DNA of 64,000 nt from Kribbella albertanoniae (GCF_004348455.1 NZ_SMKA01000013.1:1-64000), one strand, 5' to 3'; shown: positions 46,890-55,461, numbered from the stretch's first letter. Numbers and translations: made by a program. Notes: generated by a model not told the origin, from the sequence alone.

Positions 46890-49312
46890 TGCCACGGCGT
46901 CAGTACGACGGATGCGTACGTACCGCCCCAGTTGGCTGCTGTGATCAGTGCGGCACGTCCGGCGGGATCGTGGTCCGAGCTGACGTATGGCTCCAGCCCC
47001 GGCAACGGATCACGCAGTCCGGCGATCGATGGAACCCAGCTGGTGCTCACACTCTCGGCCGCGGCGAGTACTGACATCAGTGCAGTGGTGGCGTGGATGT
47101 GACCCACCTGGCCGGAGAGGTTGGCCAGTCGGGTCGAGCTGCCCGGGAACACGGCAGCCACAGCACGCGCCTCCGCCAGGTCGATCGCGGCGGTTCCCCG
47201 AGCGTCGCCGTACACGACTCCTACGTCGGACGGTGTCAGTCCCGCCGCGTCCAGGGCGCTGCGGTGACACTGTGCCCAGGCCTCCCCAGATGCGTCGTTA
47301 CCCGCCACCCGATAGGCATCCCCCGTGCTGGCGTGCCCGCGGACCTCGGCGAGGATCGTTGCCCCACGCTGTTGCGCGTGGTCCAACGACTCGAGCACGA
47401 GAGCCACTGAGCCCGCACCGATCGCGCAGCCGCTGGACTCGCGGTCGTAGGGATGGACGGCATCGGAGGCGAGGATTCCGAGGTGGTCGTAGCCGAGGTG
47501 GAGCAGTCCGGTCAGCTCGTCCGCGCTCACCGCTGCCATCACCTCCGCCTCACCCCTGCGGATCAGATCCGATGCATAGCCAAGGCCTGCGACGCCGGAC
47601 GCGCAGCCGATGGCCAGTGTGGACAACGGGCCCTTGATCTGCAGCGAAAGGCAGGCGTGGCCGGGCGCCGCGTTCATCACCGAGTTCGGGAACAGCCGTG
47701 GGTTGACACGGTGCGGACCCTCCGTACCGATCGTCTCGGTCAGCTGCGCCACCGTCTCCAGCGGTCCGGTACAGGTGCCGAACACCATCCCGACCTCAGT
47801 CGCGTTCTGGCGAGTGATTTGGTACGCCGCGTCTGAGAAGGCGTCTCGCGTCGCAGCCAGCACCAGTGCGCCGAGCTGGTCGAGCCGGCGGGCATACGCC
47901 GGGTTGATCCAGCGCCGGTAGCCCTGGTCGGTGATCTCCGCCGCGAGCCCGCTTGTGGACTGGCTGGTGTCGATCCGGGTCGCCGGAGCGATACCGACCG
48001 CACCTGTCCGCAGGCCGGTGATCAGGCCCTCGCGTCCCAGGCCTACCGACGAGACCACACCGGCACCGGTGATCACCACTCGGCGGTCTGGTCGCTGCGG
48101 ACCTGACTTGAGAGTCCTGCCGAGTACCAGCGAGCAGTTGTTGCCCCCGAACGCGAATGAGTTCGAGACCACCAGACCGATGTCGGCCGGGCGCGATGCG
48201 TTCGGCACGATGTCGTACGGCGGGCTGTCGGCCGAGGTGTCGACGTTCACTGTGGGCGGCAGAATCTGCTCACGCATTGCCAGCGCGCAGACCGCAGCCT
48301 CCACTGCCCCCGCGGCGCCGAGCGTGTGGCCGACCTGCGACTTGGTACTGCTCATCGGCGGCACCTTCTCGCCACCGAACAGCGCCGTCACAGCCTTGGG
48401 CTCAGAGCTGTCGTTCGCCGGGGTCCCGGTGCCGTGGCCGTTCACGTAGTCGACGTCCGCCGGCGTGTACCCAGCCTGCTCCAGCGCGCGTCGCATCGAT
48501 CGCAACGCTCCACCGCCCACTGGATCCGGAGCAGTCGCATGGTGCGCGTCGCTGGTCAGCGCATAGCCCAGTACGTAACCCAGCACTCGCGCGCCACGCG
48601 CTTGGGCTACCTGCGCGGACTCGAGCACCAGGAAGGCGGCGCCCTCCCCGATGTTGAGACCGCTGCTGCGTGAGTACGGCGCGCACGGTTGGTCGTCGAG
48701 CGCCTTCAGACTGTCGAACCCAGCCAGCGAGAGCATGTCGAGCACGTCCACGCCACCGGCCAGCATCACATCGGCCCGGCCTTCCCGGATCGCGTCCAGC
48801 GCCCAGCCGATCGAGTTGGCGCCGGCCGCACAGGCGTTGGAGATCACCACCTTCGGACCCTTCAGTCCGAAGGCCGCGCTGACCGCATCGGTCGACGTGT
48901 ACAGCGGGTACACCAGCAGGTGGGCCTTCGATGCGCCGGCGACGCCGTCCCGGAGCAGTTGCCAGTGGTACTGCTCACCCGCGTCGAGGCCGCCGACCGA
49001 CGTACCCATCGCAATCCCGACCCGGTACGGATCGAACGCCGCGATGTCCAGCTTGGCGTCCTCGATCGCCTCTGCCGCAGTACTCAACGCGAGGCGGATC
49101 GCGCGATCGGTCCGGCCCCGCCCCTTGATCGGCGGGACGGGGACTTCCGCGACCTCACCGGAGTACTGGCAGCTCAGCGGCGAGGTGTCCAGCCGCCGGG
49201 TCCGGCCGATCCCGCTCGCCGCGTCGCGTACGCCGGCCCAGACCGACTCGGCCCCGGTACCCAGCGCGCAGGTCATCCCGATGCCGGTAATGGCTACACC
49301 TGTGGCGTTCAT
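46886..49312 (-). CDS. Fused double ketosynthase (KS plus chain-length-factor-like half)
   Basis: This 808-residue protein consists of two tandem thiolase-fold ketosynthases. KS1 (1-400) has a full triad: cysteine in S-N-A-C-A-A-G, histidine in G-H-G-T-G-T-P and lysine/histidine in K-S-Q-V-G-H. KS2 (415-808) keeps a cysteine in I-G-C-A-S-G, but the first histidine motif reads G-D-A-R-G-T and the lysine is missing in L-S-G-Q-V-G-H. The arrangement resembles a KS-CLF heterodimer fused into one chain, though type II systems almost always use separate genes. A GAGGAG ribosome site precedes ATG 49312. It should extend chains on the ACP at 50863-51147. Confidence 0.9.
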   Translation of the reverse strand: MNATGVAITGIGMTCALGTGAESVWAGVRDAASGIGRTRRLDTSPLSCQYSGEVAEVPVPPIKGRGRTDRAIRLALSTAAEAIEDAKLDIAAFDPYRVGIAMGTSVGGLDAGEQYHWQLLRDGVAGASKAHLLVYPLYTSTDAVSAAFGLKGPKVVISNACAAGANSIGWALDAIREGRADVMLAGGVDVLDMLSLAGFDSLKALDDQPCAPYSRSSGLNIGEGAAFLVLESAQVAQARGARVLGYVLGYALTSDAHHATAPDPVGGGALRSMRRALEQAGYTPADVDYVNGHGTGTPANDSSEPKAVTALFGGEKVPPMSSTKSQVGHTLGAAGAVEAAVCALAMREQILPPTVNVDTSADSPPYDIVPNASRPADIGLVVSNSFAFGGNNCSLVLGRTLKSGPQRPDRRVVITGAGVVSSVGLGREGLITGLRTGAVGIAPATRIDTSQSTSGLAAEITDQGYRRWINPAYARRLDQLGALVLAATRDAFSDAAYQITRQNATEVGMVFGTCTGPLETVAQLTETIGTEGPHRVNPRLFPNSVMNAAPGHACLSLQIKGPLSTLAIGCASGVAGLGYASDLIRRGEAEVMAAVSADELTGLLHLGYDHLGILASDAVHPYDRESSGCAIGAGSVALVLESLDHAQQRGATILAEVRGHASTGDAYRVAGNDASGEAWAQCHRSALDAAGLTPSDVGVVYGDARGTAAIDLAEARAVAAVFPGSSTRLANLSGQVGHIHATTALMSVLAAAESVSTSWVPSIAGLRDPLPGLEPYVSSDHDPAGRAALITAANWGGTYASVVLTPWQ

Positions 49313-49340
49313 GTGCTCTCCTCACGCGGGCGGATTGCGG

Positions 49341-50363
49341 TCATTCGAGCGGTACGCCGAAGCTGGTAGCGACCAGGAACGGAGCTGCAGTGGTCCGGAT
49401 CGGCCGGGTGAGCTGCTCAAGGGTCAGCTTCAGACCGGCCGCCGCGACATCGGCGTCGACCCGGGCCGTGCCGATCACGCGACCGAGCCGGGGCGAGTAC
49501 ACCGCGTGGGCGACGGCACCCACCGATTCGTCCTCCACCACCAGCCAGCTGCCCGGGTCCGGAATCGCCTGCAGCCGATCGGAGGCGATCCAGCAGACCG
49601 GGCGGCGCGGCGGGCCGGCCTCCCAGTGCGCAACGAGAGCGTCCTTCCCGATGAAGTCGTGCCCGAAGTCGACCATCCACTGCAAGCCGACCTCGAACGG
49701 CGTCACACCGGCCGCTTCCTGTTCCAGGTTGGCGAACCGCATCTCCATCCGGCAGACGTTCACGGCTGCCAGACCGACCTGCCGCGCACCGAGATCGACG
49801 AGATGCCGGCGCAACTCGTTGCCTGCAGCAACCGGTACATGCAGTTTGTAGCCGTATTCGCCGGTCACTCCGGTGCGGCTCACCAGGAGCTCCAGGTCGT
49901 CGCGCCAAGGCGTGGTGACGAAGCCGGCGTACGAGAGTGAGGTGATCGGGAATGGCAGGAACTTCTGCGCGATCGCAGGCGCCTGCGGACCCTCGATGCC
50001 GAAGACGCAGTACTCGTCACCAACATCCTGCACGGTCACGTCGTGCGCACCGGTGTTGCCGGCGGCAACCAGGTACTCGGTCGCGGCCGCCGCCTGGGCC
50101 GGCCAGATCTCGATGAGGTAGTCGGTGCCGTGGCAGTGGATCAACACCTCGGCCAGCACTGACCCGTCCGAGTTCAGCAGCAGTGCCGACGAGATCTGCC
50201 CCTCGAGCAGGAAATCGACGCTGCGGGTCGACACCTGGCTGAGGAAGGCCGACGCGCCACTACCGGCGATTCGGAGCAGGCCGATGCCGCTGTAGTCGAT
50301 CAGCCCGCACGCACTGCGCAGCACTTCGTATTCGGCGACGCTGTCGGAGTAGACGCTCTCCAT
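49341..50363 (-). CDS. GcvT-family (aminomethyltransferase-like) folate-binding protein
   Basis: This 340-residue protein has the glycine-cleavage T-protein/YgfZ fold: the segment A-C-G-L-I-D-Y-S-G-I-G-L near residue 18, D-F-L-L-E-G-Q-I-S-S near residue 50, R-T-G-V-T-G-E-Y-G-Y-K near residue 165, and the C-terminal barrel with G-R-V-I-G-T-A. Family members use tetrahydrofolate to take or give one-carbon units (GcvT, DmdA, LigM). No glycine-cleavage partner genes are nearby, so a special one-carbon or demethylation step in this pathway is likely. The start at 50363 has the AGGGGAG site; ATG 50378 overlaps the dehydratase stop. Confidence 0.85.
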   Translation of the reverse strand: MESVYSDSVAEYEVLRSACGLIDYSGIGLLRIAGSGASAFLSQVSTRSVDFLLEGQISSALLLNSDGSVLAEVLIHCHGTDYLIEIWPAQAAAATEYLVAAGNTGAHDVTVQDVGDEYCVFGIEGPQAPAIAQKFLPFPITSLSYAGFVTTPWRDDLELLVSRTGVTGEYGYKLHVPVAAGNELRRHLVDLGARQVGLAAVNVCRMEMRFANLEQEAAGVTPFEVGLQWMVDFGHDFIGKDALVAHWEAGPPRRPVCWIASDRLQAIPDPGSWLVVEDESVGAVAHAVYSPRLGRVIGTARVDADVAAAGLKLTLEQLTRPIRTTAAPFLVATSFGVPLE

Positions 50364-50374
50364 GGTTCTCCCCT

Positions 50375-50866
50375 TCATTCGCTGTCCCGTTCGGTGACGA
50401 CGAGCCGGGCCGTCATCACCACGTCGCGGCCGACCGACGCCTGGCCGGTCACCGACATGAGGTCGCCCATCCTGGGACCGGCCTGGGCCCGGACGACCAC
50501 TTGATCGCCAGGCAGCACGGTGCGCAGGAACTTGGCCTGTTTGATCTCCGCGAGGTAGCCGACCCGCTCTGCGACATCGGCCACCAGCTCACCGGTGCTC
50601 CGGGTCGCCGCTGCGCTGCCATAGATCACCGCGGCGAGCTGCGCGACACATTCGACGAGCAGCACGCCTGGGTAGAGCATCCGGCCGGGAAAGTGGCCGG
50701 CGAGCACCGGATCGGAGGCGGTGACGTTCTTGATCGCCTCGGCCCGTACGCCGGGCTCGACCGAGGTGACCCGGTCCAGCAGGGCGAACGGGTACCGGTG
50801 CGGGAGCAGTCGCGCGATCTCGTCGGCCGACAGACCACCTGGTCGCACGGACGGCGCCGCGGTCAT
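50375..50866 (-). CDS. 3-hydroxyacyl-ACP dehydratase (FabZ-like)
   Basis: This 163-residue hotdog-fold dehydratase has L-P-H-R-Y-P-F-A-L-L-D near residue 20 and the catalytic histidine and glutamate pattern G-H-F-P-G-R-M-L-Y-P-G-V-L-L-V-E near residues 57-72, as in FabZ. It should remove water from beta-hydroxyacyl-ACP to give enoyl chains. No enoyl reductase is present in the operon, so double bonds may be kept. It overlaps the ACP gene by four bases. Confidence 0.92.
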   Translation of the reverse strand: MTAAPSVRPGGLSADEIARLLPHRYPFALLDRVTSVEPGVRAEAIKNVTASDPVLAGHFPGRMLYPGVLLVECVAQLAAVIYGSAAATRSTGELVADVAERVGYLAEIKQAKFLRTVLPGDQVVVRAQAGPRMGDLMSVTGQASVGRDVVMTARLVVTERDSE

Positions 50867-51147
50867 CGATTGCCTTCTACATAGTCGACGAGCCGGTTGA
50901 GCGAGAGCAGGCTCTCGGTGTCGTCGTCGGTGATCATCACACCGAACTTCTCCTCCACGGCCATCGCCAGTTCGAGGGTGTCGATGGAGTCGAGCTCGAG
51001 TCCCCTACCGAACAGCGGCTGGTCGTCACCGATCAGGTCTGGGTCTACCGAGAGGCCGAGCCGGTCCACCAGCAGGTGTTTGACCTCACCGCAGAGGACC
51101 TGCCGAGCCTTTGCGGCTGTCTTCGTCTCTTCCAGCGTTGCCACCAT
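50863..51147 (-). CDS. Acyl carrier protein
   Basis: This 94-residue ACP has its phosphopantetheine serine in G-L-E-L-D-S-I-D-T-L-E-L near residue 55. The start chosen is ATG 51147; the frame is open much further upstream, but only as a shadow of the reductase gene. An extension of about 15 residues precedes the usual ACP start. It is flanked by the reductase and dehydratase genes and should carry the growing chain. Confidence 0.92.
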   Translation of the reverse strand: MVATLEETKTAAKARQVLCGEVKHLLVDRLGLSVDPDLIGDDQPLFGRGLELDSIDTLELAMAVEEKFGVMITDDDTESLLSLNRLVDYVEGNR

Positions 51148-51182
51148 GTGGGCCACTTCCTGTCGCGTTGTTGGGTGGGCGT

Positions 51183-51917
51183 TCAGCAGGTCAAGCCGCC
51201 GTCGATGACGACGGAGGCTCCGGTCACATAGGCCGACTCGGCACCGAGCAGAAACCGGACCACCGGCGCCACGTCCGCCGGCGTACCGATGCGGCCCAGT
51301 GGTACTCGTTCCATGAAGGCGGTCAGCTGGTCCTGCGGCATCGAGCGCGTCATCGCGGTGTCGACGAAGCCAGGGACCACCGCGTTGACCCGGATGCCGT
51401 AGCTGCCAAGCTCCTTCGCCAGCACCCGGACCATGGCCAGCACACCTGCTTTGGAGGCGGCGTAGTTCACCTGTCCGGCCGGTGCGGCCAGGCCGCTGGT
51501 GGAGGCAACCGCGACGATCGCGCCAGTACGCCGTACTGCCATCAACCGGGCTGCCGCACGGCAAACCAGGAACGAGCCGGTGAGGTTCGTGTCGACGACG
51601 GACCGCCATTTCTGCTCGCCCATCATCAGCGCGTAGCCGTCACTCGCGATGCCGGCGTTGCTGACCAGGCCGTCCAACTGGCCGTGGTCGGAGCGAATCC
51701 GGCGGAACATCCGGTCCACGTCGGTGGGCTCGGCGACATCGGCCTGGATCAGCTCCGCGTCCGGCTGCAGCTCGCGGACCTGATCGAGCGCCTGCTTCGC
51801 CTGCTCGATGTCGCGCCGATAGTTCAGCAGCACTCGGCTGCCGGCGGCGGCCAGCTCCAGTGCGACGCCGAGACCGATCCCCTTGGTGGCGCCGGTTATC
51901 AGAACCACGTTGGTCAT
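51183..51917 (-). CDS. 3-oxoacyl-ACP reductase (FabG-type SDR)
   Basis: This 244-residue SDR has T-G-A-T-K-G-I-G at the N terminus, S-N-A-G near residue 80, Y-A-A-S-K near residue 148 and the FabG-type ending Y-V-T-G-A-S-V-V-I-D-G-G. It should reduce beta-ketoacyl-ACP to beta-hydroxyacyl-ACP. The start at 51917 makes an ATGA overlap with the acyltransferase gene; a longer frame start at 51956 is less likely. Confidence 0.92.
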   Translation of the reverse strand: MTNVVLITGATKGIGLGVALELAAAGSRVLLNYRRDIEQAKQALDQVRELQPDAELIQADVAEPTDVDRMFRRIRSDHGQLDGLVSNAGIASDGYALMMGEQKWRSVVDTNLTGSFLVCRAAARLMAVRRTGAIVAVASTSGLAAPAGQVNYAASKAGVLAMVRVLAKELGSYGIRVNAVVPGFVDTAMTRSMPQDQLTAFMERVPLGRIGTPADVAPVVRFLLGAESAYVTGASVVIDGGLTC

Positions 51918-52846
51918 GGCTGACTCACCGCCGCCAGCGCACCGAGCGCCTCGCAACCGGTCAGATGTCTAGCGGTCCGGATCATGTTTCGCCCCAACCC
52001 GGTCAGCACCCGGCCCGGGCCGACCTCGACGAAGGTGCGTGGGCCGCTCCGGGTGAGCGATGCGACGGTGTCGGTCCAGCGCACCGGCCGGGTGATCTGT
52101 CCGCCGAGCAGCTTCCGGTACTTCTCGATGTCGTGGACCACGCCACCAGTGAGGCTGGAAACGAACGGCACCCGCGGTGCTCGCAGATCCGCCGCCGCGA
52201 GCAGCGGCGCAAGCTCACGCTCGGCCTCGGACATCAGCGGCGAGTGGTAGGCACCGCCGACCGGCAGCCGTTTCACCCGCAGGGCGCCAGCCGACTGGGC
52301 AGCGTCGACCACTCCGCACACCTCATCGGTTGTCCCGGAGACAACCACCTGCCGGGGTGCATTCAGGTTCGCCATGACCACGATGCCGCCGCCGACCGAG
52401 AACCGTGCGCACAGGTCGGTCACCTGGTCATCCGAGAGCCCTGCGATGGCGGCCATCGCGCCCGGCTGACACCGTGCAGCATCGGCCATCGCTCGCCCTC
52501 GCCGGGCCACGATTGCCAGCGCGGCTTCCCAGCTGAGACAGCCGGCCGCGACGAGGGCGGCGTACTCGCCGAGGCTGTGCCCAGCGACCGCGACCGGTCG
52601 GCATCCGGCAGCTGCGAGCTCGGCTGCCAGCACGCTGGACCAGACGAAGATCGTGAGCTGGGCGGCCTCGGGATCGGCCAGCGTCCGCTCGTCCGCCCGG
52701 GTCATCAGCTCGCCGATGGCGACTCCGGTCAGCTGCTCTGCTTGGACGATCAGCTCGCGCGCTTCGACGCCGCAGCGGGCCAGCTCGCGGCCCATCCCGG
52801 GGCGCTGGCTGCCCTGACCGGGAAACACGAACGCTGTGTCGATCAT
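51914..52846 (-). CDS. Malonyl-CoA:ACP acyltransferase (FabD-like)
   Basis: This 310-residue acyltransferase loads malonyl units on the ACP. The active serine lies in G-H-S-L-G-E near residue 90, the substrate arginine in R-R-G-R-A-M near residue 115 and the catalytic histidine in Y-H-S-P-L-M near residue 195. The F-P-G-Q-G-S-Q N terminus is standard. The ATG at 52846 overlaps the AcpS stop (ATGA). Having its own FabD makes this operon independent of primary fatty acid synthesis. Confidence 0.93.
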   Translation of the reverse strand: MIDTAFVFPGQGSQRPGMGRELARCGVEARELIVQAEQLTGVAIGELMTRADERTLADPEAAQLTIFVWSSVLAAELAAAGCRPVAVAGHSLGEYAALVAAGCLSWEAALAIVARRGRAMADAARCQPGAMAAIAGLSDDQVTDLCARFSVGGGIVVMANLNAPRQVVVSGTTDEVCGVVDAAQSAGALRVKRLPVGGAYHSPLMSEAERELAPLLAAADLRAPRVPFVSSLTGGVVHDIEKYRKLLGGQITRPVRWTDTVASLTRSGPRTFVEVGPGRVLTGLGRNMIRTARHLTGCEALGALAAVSQP

Positions 52847-53280
52847 CGCGCCGCCTCCACTTCGGTGGCGACCGCCCAGCACAGGGCGAGATCGGGGCCG
52901 AGTGCATCGTCGGCGGGCAGGACGCCGCCGGTCAGAACGACCCGGTGGTCGTTAGCCAGCTCGCCCCGTAGGCCGATGAGGCGGACGCCGTCGGTGTCGG
53001 CCCTGCCGACGATGATGTCGCGGTAGCAGGCGCCGGCCGGCAGACCGCCGACCACCTTGACCACGCACTCCTTGATCCCGAACATACGGGCCAGGTGCGC
53101 GAGCTCCGCCGTACCAGGCAGTTGCTCGGCGTCCCATTCGGTGGTGGCGAAAATTCGCCGCAGCCACGCCGGACCGGTACGCCGTGCGGCCAGCGCGAAC
53201 CGCTGCTGGTCCAGCAGGTCGACACCGGCACCACGCAGCCGGCCGGCCGGAACCCGGCAGGTATCGATGGCAGAAATCAT
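52843..53280 (-). CDS. Holo-ACP synthase (AcpS-type phosphopantetheinyl transferase)
   Basis: This 145-residue AcpS-type enzyme activates the operon ACP with coenzyme A. The metal-binding aspartate is present in G-V-D-L-L-D near residue 19 and the lysine-glutamate pair in F-G-I-K-E-C-V-V-K near residue 70. It is the first gene of the nine-gene minus-strand operon, about 80 bases downstream of a good promoter. It differs from the degenerate AcpS-like protein at the other end of the operon in keeping its metal ligands. Confidence 0.85.
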   Translation of the reverse strand: MISAIDTCRVPAGRLRGAGVDLLDQQRFALAARRTGPAWLRRIFATTEWDAEQLPGTAELAHLARMFGIKECVVKVVGGLPAGACYRDIIVGRADTDGVRLIGLRGELANDHRVVLTGGVLPADDALGPDLALCWAVATEVEAAR

Positions 53281-53367
53281 GAATTGCTCCCAACACGCGC
53301 TGAATCGAGGGGCGGGCCGGCTCGGCTATTTACCTTCCGAGCAGTTGATAGCGCGGGACAGGACGGA

Positions 53368-53397
53368 ATGCTAGGAATCGTTTCGCGGCAGTGTCAA
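53368..53397 (-). promoter_or_regulatory. Promoter of the polyketide-like operon
   Basis: On the minus strand a perfect TTGACA (53392-53397) and TAGCAT (53368-53373) are spaced by 18 bases, about 88 bases upstream of the AcpS gene start. This is a good housekeeping-sigma promoter. Confidence 0.6.
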
Positions 53398-53479
53398 GGA
53401 ATAGTCGTATGACTGATTCCTGCTAGCCGGTAAATGCAGCGTCGGGATAGCAGGGATCAGCCATGGCGGGCCGGATTGC

Positions 53480-53509
53480 TTGACACCACGACAAGCCGGA
53501 CACCAATCT
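53480..53509 (+). promoter_or_regulatory. Possible promoter of the thioesterase/oxidase pair
   Basis: A perfect TTGACA (53480-53485) is followed after 18 bases by CAATCT (53504-53509), a weak -10. It would give a leader of about 110 bases before the thioesterase gene. Confidence 0.4.
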
Positions 53510-53628
53510 TGGCGCAGCCGCCACAGCCGGCTCAAATTGTTGAGAGTCGCACCATAAAGAGGTTTATGGCCACCCCGAGATTTATGGAAGATCTTTCATT
53601 TTCTCAATCGAGCGGAAGGAAACGGCCT

Positions 53629-54078
53629 ATGCCGCGCTGGGTCGAAACTGCGCCCCGGATCATGCGCCAGGCATTCGTGGAGACGGGTGTCCGGGTCCGC
53701 TGGTCCGAGTGCGATCTGCAGCGCCATGCCTACTACGGCAACTACATGACCTGGTGCGACCTCGGCCGCGAGGCCTTCGCCCTGGCCGCCGGCGTCGACT
53801 ACCGGGACTACCTGGTCACCACCACCGAATTTCACATCCGATTCCACACACCGGCCCACTACCTCGACGACCTACTGATCCGGACCTGGACGGCACCGCT
53901 CACCATCCGCCTCGACTGTCATTACGAGATCTACCGCAAAACCGGTGGGCAACTGATCGCCGAGGCGAAGTCACAACACGCGCTGGTGGACCCGCAGAAA
54001 GGACTTCGCCTGAGCGGCCCGGCATCCTGGCACGAGAAATTCGAGGCATTTCTCGAAAATAGGAAGGCTTCGTTATGA
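53629..54078 (+). CDS. Hotdog-fold acyl-(ACP/CoA) thioesterase (4HBT/YbgC-like)
   Basis: This 149-residue hotdog thioesterase has the signature W-S-E-C-D-L-Q-R-H-A-Y-Y-G-N-Y-M-T-W near residue 23, with the catalytic aspartate of the 4-hydroxybenzoyl-CoA thioesterase group. ATG 53629 is chosen because GGAAGG lies eight bases upstream and family homology begins right after it; upstream in-frame ATGs at 53566 and 53581 lack good sites. It overlaps the oxidase gene by four bases. It probably releases the chain built by the divergent operon. Confidence 0.85.
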   Translation: MPRWVETAPRIMRQAFVETGVRVRWSECDLQRHAYYGNYMTWCDLGREAFALAAGVDYRDYLVTTTEFHIRFHTPAHYLDDLLIRTWTAPLTIRLDCHYEIYRKTGGQLIAEAKSQHALVDPQKGLRLSGPASWHEKFEAFLENRKASL

Positions 54079-55454
54079 ATCAGCTCCCGACCGATCAACT
54101 GGCCGCGCAAATGCGCGGTGAAATCGTTGTCCCGGGTGATCCCGGCTACGACGACGCCCGGCACGTCTACAACGGCATGATCGATCGTCGGCCCGCCGTG
54201 ATCGCCCACTGCCGCGGCGTCGCCGATGTCGTCCACTCGGTGCGGTTCGCCGTAGCGCACGACCTACCGGTCGCCATCCGCGGCGGTGGCCACAGCGTTG
54301 CCGGCCACGGCACCTGCGACGACGGCCTGCTGGTCGACCTGTCCGGCATGCGCGACGTCCGCGTCGATCCGGTGGCGCAGACCGTGCGCGTCTCGGGTGG
54401 CGCCACGCTGGCTGACCTGGATGCCAACACGCAACTGTTCGGCCTGGCCACACCCAGCGGCCAGGTTTCGATGACCGGCATCGGAGGGCTGGCGCTGACG
54501 GGTGGCATGGGAATGCTGCAGCGTCGCTACGGCCTCACCTGCGACAACCTCCTGTCCGCTGACGTAGTCACCGCAGACGGCACAGTCGTCACCGCCAGCG
54601 CCGACAGCCATCCCGAGCTGTTCTGGGCGCTGCGTGGCGGCGGCGGAAACTTCGGCGTGGTGACCTCGTTCGAGTTCCGCTGCCATCCGGTCGGTCCGAC
54701 CATCCTCGCCGGCATGGTCGCCTGGCCGGTCGAACAGGCGCCCGAGGTGCTGGCCTTCCTACGCGACTTCATCGTGGACACTCCCGAGGAGCTGAGCGCG
54801 GACGCCGTCATCCAGTTCGCCCCACCGCTCGACGTCATCCCGGAGGAACACCGCGGCCGCCGGCTGATCGGAATCTTCCTGCGGTACTTCGGCACCGACC
54901 TCGACCCGGAGATCGTGCGTCCGGTCCAGGAGTTCGGATCACCGGTCCTCGACTTCATCTACCCAATGCCGTACGTCGCCGTACAGCAACTGCTCGACCC
55001 GCTGAACCCGAACGGCAACCTGCACTACTGGACCGGCGAATACCTCCCCGAACTGGGCACCAAACAAATCGAAACCCTGTCCACGTACGCCGCCACCCTG
55101 CCGACCGACCACTCGATCATGCAGGTGATCCCGTTCGACAACGCCGTGACCCGGGTCGAGCCGGACGCCACCGCCTTCAGCCACCGCCAGGACAGCTGGC
55201 TGATCCACGTCATGGCCCAATGGACCGACCCCACCGACACCGACCGCTGCCGAAGCTGGGCCAAACAAGCAGGTGCCGACCTCCGCGCAGTCGGCTCCGG
55301 AGACAGCTACCTCAACCTCGTCACCGACGAGGAAGACGTAGACCGAGTCAGCGCCTTCTGGAACGAGGCCCGCCTGTCCCGGCTCGCGGCAGTAAAGGCC
55401 CAGTACGACCCGAACAACACCTTCCGCTTCAACCACAACATCAAGCCGGCTTGA
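54075..55454 (+). CDS. Berberine-bridge-enzyme-type FAD oxidoreductase
   Basis: This 459-residue FAD-linked oxidase of the PCMH/BBE family has a histidine for covalent flavin attachment in R-G-G-G-H-S near residue 76, the segment G-G-L-A-L-T-G-G-M-G near residue 140, a cysteine in Y-G-L-T-C-D-N-L that lies where bicovalent members attach a second time, and the BBE C-terminal motif Y-D-P-N-N-T-F-R-F-N. Such enzymes oxidise alcohols, close rings or desaturate secondary metabolites. It is the second gene of the divergent pair and is likely a tailoring enzyme for the polyketide-like product. Confidence 0.9.
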   Translation: MNQLPTDQLAAQMRGEIVVPGDPGYDDARHVYNGMIDRRPAVIAHCRGVADVVHSVRFAVAHDLPVAIRGGGHSVAGHGTCDDGLLVDLSGMRDVRVDPVAQTVRVSGGATLADLDANTQLFGLATPSGQVSMTGIGGLALTGGMGMLQRRYGLTCDNLLSADVVTADGTVVTASADSHPELFWALRGGGGNFGVVTSFEFRCHPVGPTILAGMVAWPVEQAPEVLAFLRDFIVDTPEELSADAVIQFAPPLDVIPEEHRGRRLIGIFLRYFGTDLDPEIVRPVQEFGSPVLDFIYPMPYVAVQQLLDPLNPNGNLHYWTGEYLPELGTKQIETLSTYAATLPTDHSIMQVIPFDNAVTRVEPDATAFSHRQDSWLIHVMAQWTDPTDTDRCRSWAKQAGADLRAVGSGDSYLNLVTDEEDVDRVSAFWNEARLSRLAAVKAQYDPNNTFRFNHNIKPA

Positions 55455-55461
55455 GGGTGAC

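Larger units (their letters stand above)
53281..53628. other. 348-base AT-richer divergent promoter region
   Basis: No gene is supported here. The region separates the minus-strand polyketide-like operon from the plus-strand thioesterase/oxidase pair and holds both of their promoters. It is notably richer in A and T than its surroundings, with a TTTCATTTTCTC tract near 53595. I see no iron box. A frame open from 53434 into the thioesterase gene has poor start signals. Confidence 0.7.
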
